From an uncultured Selenomonadaceae bacterium (GTDB lineage: Bacteria; Bacillota; Negativicutes; Selenomonadales; Selenomonadaceae): 6,120 nucleotides of DNA. Location of the stretch: positions 23,418 to 29,537 of the forward strand of contig CAJOFG010000012.1 of the NCBI GenBank assembly GCA_905233965.1, given 5' to 3'. The position numbers and the translations under genes are program-made. Within the stretch, counting starts at the first letter, position 1, and every line of letters begins with the position of its first letter. Below are positions 4,336 through 6,120 of this stretch, one piece after another. The notes under the pieces are model-generated. The model ran no database searches. It worked only from the letters and a program-made list of their open reading frames with translations, and was not told where the DNA came from.

Positions 4336-6120
4336 ATTCTTCGCTTTCTCCTTCGCCGTTGTCTTTATCGTCGTCGTCGGAGTCTTCGAAATTGCTTTCA
4401 TCATCTGAATTTGATTTTTTGTCCGTGTCGGAAGTTTTCTTGTCGCCGCCGGATTTGTCGCCGGTGCCGGAAGTTTCTTCCGAACCGTCGGCTTTGCCGG
4501 TTACCCCGGATTGATCAACGCCTTGACTTTCGTCCTTGCCAATAGAGGGTTGATTTTCGGATTCTCCGTCACCGGAATATTCACCGCCGCCGTTATTGCC
4601 GGTTGCTCCGGAAAGTCCGCTGGTCCGGCCGCCGCCGGAAGATTGTTCATCGTTGCCGGAAAGACTTTGGAAACTTATCAACCCGCCGCCGTTACCAGTG
4701 CCGACTTCTCCGACTTCGCCGTTGCCGTTCATGTCGGTTATCGAAGACAATTCGATATGGTTATCGACTTGGTTTCTGTCGGCAGCCGATGTAAATTCGT
4801 CCGGAGTTATGTCAAGGGTATTTACTTTTTCTTCCGCATTGAAACTGTCAATCAGGAAGTGGTCGCTCAAATCCAAATCGACGTAATCGCCGTTCTCGAA
4901 GTTGAAAGTTTGAACATTGGAATTTTTCAAATCCGGGTCAAGATTTTCCGGCGTGACTATTTCGTCCGGAGTAATCGGAAGTGTCGGAGTTACCTGCACC
5001 GGTTCCGGTTCCGGTTCGTAAACTACGGGCGTTACCGGTGTCGGTGTAACCGGAGTTACAGGTGTTACCGGTTCAGGCTCCGGCTCGACTGCAGGCGTTA
5101 CCGGTGTGGGAGTAACTCTCGGCGGATCGGGAGTAGTCGGTTCGGTTTCTTCAGGCTCTTGAGGTTGGGTCGGCGTCGGATTTGACGGAGAGTAAGGAGC
5201 GGTTTCAATGCCGATATTGCCGGGAATAAGCGTTACCGTGTATTTTACGGTTGTTTTTCCGTTAATGTAGTCATAAGTGTAAACATTGTCTGTACCGGCA
5301 ACCGGATGGAAATATTCCGGCGACAAGGAAATTGTCGTCTTGGTATTGTTTGCAGTCGGAGTTACCGGGACATTCCCTATCAAACCGGCTATAACGGGGT
5401 CATTGACGGTGTAGCCGGCTCCGCTCGTGTTTACGGAAAAATGTCCGGAAGTGTTAATCGTACCGTCGGCAACGTTTACCGAAACACTTCGACTTGTCAC
5501 GGTATACAAATCGCCGGTGTTTATCGTGATGACATAGTTTGTCGTACCGTCGTCCGGACTGTATGTGTAAGTACCGTTGGTATTTCTCGTGAAGGTATAA
5601 GGAGTATTGCCGTTGACAACGACCGTGTATGTGCGTGTGCCTTCATCGTATGAACTCGTTACGGCATCGCCGAATGTCACCGTCGTACCTGTACCGTCAT
5701 TTGTCTGTACGACTTTCAAAACATTGTTGCCAAGCAAATTACCTATAACGTCGTTGCTTACCCTGTATCCTTCATCGGTGAATACTCCGTCGGTAATCGT
5801 ACCGGGATTGACGGTTATGGTAACCGGAATGTTGGTTGATGTGCCGACAGTACCCGGAACTATCGTAATGACATAGGTCGTTGTACCGTCAACCACCGTA
5901 ACGACATTACCGGAATCAGTTGTTGTCGCACCGGTAACGCTGTAGGAGACAGTGATTTTGTTCGTCGAACCGTCAGTGCCGTCACTGCTTGTAAATGTGA
6001 AACTACTCAAGTTGACGTTTGTCGGGTTGCTTATGGTGTAATGCCCGCCGTTGCCGGCAGAGCCTGTCGTATTCCAAACAATTCTGCTGTTGTTGTAATT
6101 CATGCCGCTGTCCGCCGTTA
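4334..6120 (-). CDS. C-terminal part of a large repeat-containing acidic surface or secreted protein (5' partial)
   Basis: The frame is open from the right edge to the TAA at 4334-4336, giving at least 594 residues. The in-frame ATG at 6101-6103 lacks a clear ribosome binding site and codons continue upstream without a stop, so the true start is probably outside the window. Numbering from that Met: residues 1-300 hold about three diverged beta-rich units of about 100 residues, each with G-Y-x-V, G-N and Y-V-I-T-I-x-x-G-like ends, of the sort seen in bacterial adhesins. Residues 303-390 are a Pro/Thr/Glu linker with duplicated TPTPVTP and EPEPEPV runs. Residues 398-470 form a compact acidic region (FNFENGDYVDLDLSDHFLID) with an EF-hand-like DMNGNGEV. 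Residues 470-589 are Gly/Ser-rich, then strongly acidic (DSDDDDKDNGEGESEE). Cysteine is absent from the visible part, and no LPXTG motif or C-terminal membrane anchor is present. A secreted adhesin is the best reading; the exact family is not recognised. Confidence 0.85.
   Translation of the reverse strand, partial: TADSGMNYNNSRIVWNTTGSAGNGGHYTISNPTNVNLSSFTFTSSDGTDGSTNKITVSYSVTGATTTDSGNVVTVVDGTTTYVITIVPGTVGTSTNIPVTITVNPGTITDGVFTDEGYRVSNDVIGNLLGNNVLKVVQTNDGTGTTVTFGDAVTSSYDEGTRTYTVVVNGNTPYTFTRNTNGTYTYSPDDGTTNYVITINTGDLYTVTSRSVSVNVADGTINTSGHFSVNTSGAGYTVNDPVIAGLIGNVPVTPTANNTKTTISLSPEYFHPVAGTDNVYTYDYINGKTTVKYTVTLIPGNIGIETAPYSPSNPTPTQPQEPEETEPTTPDPPRVTPTPVTPAVEPEPEPVTPVTPVTPTPVTPVVYEPEPEPVQVTPTLPITPDEIVTPENLDPDLKNSNVQTFNFENGDYVDLDLSDHFLIDSFNAEEKVNTLDITPDEFTSAADRNQVDNHIELSSITDMNGNGEVGEVGTGNGGGLISFQSLSGNDEQSSGGGRTSGLSGATGNNGGGEYSGDGESENQPSIGKDESQGVDQSGVTGKADGSEETSGTGDKSGGDKKTSDTDKKSNSDDESNFEDSDDDDKDNGEGESEE
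4997..5116 (-). repeat. Duplicated Pro/Thr/Glu linker units
   Basis: Two copies of a linker unit lie at 5066-5116 (VTPTPVTPAVEPEPEPV) and 4997-5050 (VTPTPVTPVVYEPEPEPV). They are separated by five codons (TPVTP). The EPEPEP part is a near-hexanucleotide DNA repeat (ggttcc, 5001-5016). Such linkers are extended and flexible, and the in-frame repeats could change copy number without breaking the gene. Confidence 0.8.
5204..6120 (-). repeat. Tandem beta-rich domain repeats in the surface protein
   Basis: About three diverged units are visible. They can be lined up on GHYTISNPTNV, EGYRVSNDVIGNLLGN and AGYTVNDPVIAGLIGN. Each is followed by a Thr/Val-rich strand region and an ending of the type TYVITIVPG, NYVITINTG or KYTVTLIPG. 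Spacing between matched points is near 80-115 residues. The first unit runs into the window edge. Units are diverged in DNA, so this is an old duplication. Confidence 0.65.

Noticed and set aside
4334..4420. Cell-wall sorting signal at the C-terminus of the surface protein
   Set aside because: There is no LPXTG-like motif or hydrophobic segment; the end is entirely acidic and polar.
4511..5185. 224-codon open frame on the + strand opposite the surface protein
   Set aside because: Its Arg/Tyr/Cys-rich product is what the complement of Pro/Thr/Gly repeats gives; it lacks a start signal and is a shadow frame.
1..6120. tRNA, rRNA, CRISPR array or insertion sequence
   Set aside because: No cloverleaf, no regularly spaced identical repeats, no transposase-like frame and no terminal inverted repeats with target duplications were seen.

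Overview
The window has mid-to-low GC with long A/T runs, strong AGGAG-type ribosome binding sites and many CCGG-arm hairpins followed by T-runs. It also carries RTX-type and repeat-rich surface proteins of the kind common in bacteria with an outer membrane. This mix suggests an anaerobic diderm Firmicute (Negativicutes, Selenomonas-like). That is an impression from sequence style; nothing here proves the taxonomy.

Layout, left to right. (1) 1-840, + strand: the 3' end of a large secreted protein with RTX-like, glycine/aspartate-rich repeats; its start lies outside the window. A terminator follows at about 880-922. (2) 1036-1293, + strand: a small gene for an exported, proline-rich 85-residue protein of unknown function. 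(3) A single hairpin at 1344-1364 with T-runs on both strands separates it from the convergent gene. (4) 1395-3074, - strand: a complete, apparently monocistronic acetolactate (acetohydroxyacid) synthase large subunit, with no small subunit gene beside it. (5) 3075-3201: a 127-bp divergent intergenic region with four CCGGG/CCCGG arms and candidate promoters. (6) 3202-4272, + strand: a family 2 glycosyltransferase. (7) 4244-4335: two back-to-back opposed terminators. (8) 4334-6120, - strand: the C-terminal part of a large repeat-rich, acidic, surface-type protein that runs off the right edge.

How the genes fit together: the acetolactate synthase is metabolic (branched-chain amino acids or acetolactate) and looks like a single-gene transcription unit. 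The other genes are cell-surface themed: two large extracellular proteins, a small exported protein and a glycosyltransferase that may act on surface glycans or proteins. No gene is co-directional and closely spaced with another, so the window shows no multi-gene operon. I did not find convincing evidence of a new multi-gene system. The most interesting points are the unusual active-site-entrance residues of the acetolactate synthase, the inverted-repeat cluster in the divergent promoter region, and the unfamiliar domain architecture of the right-hand surface protein.
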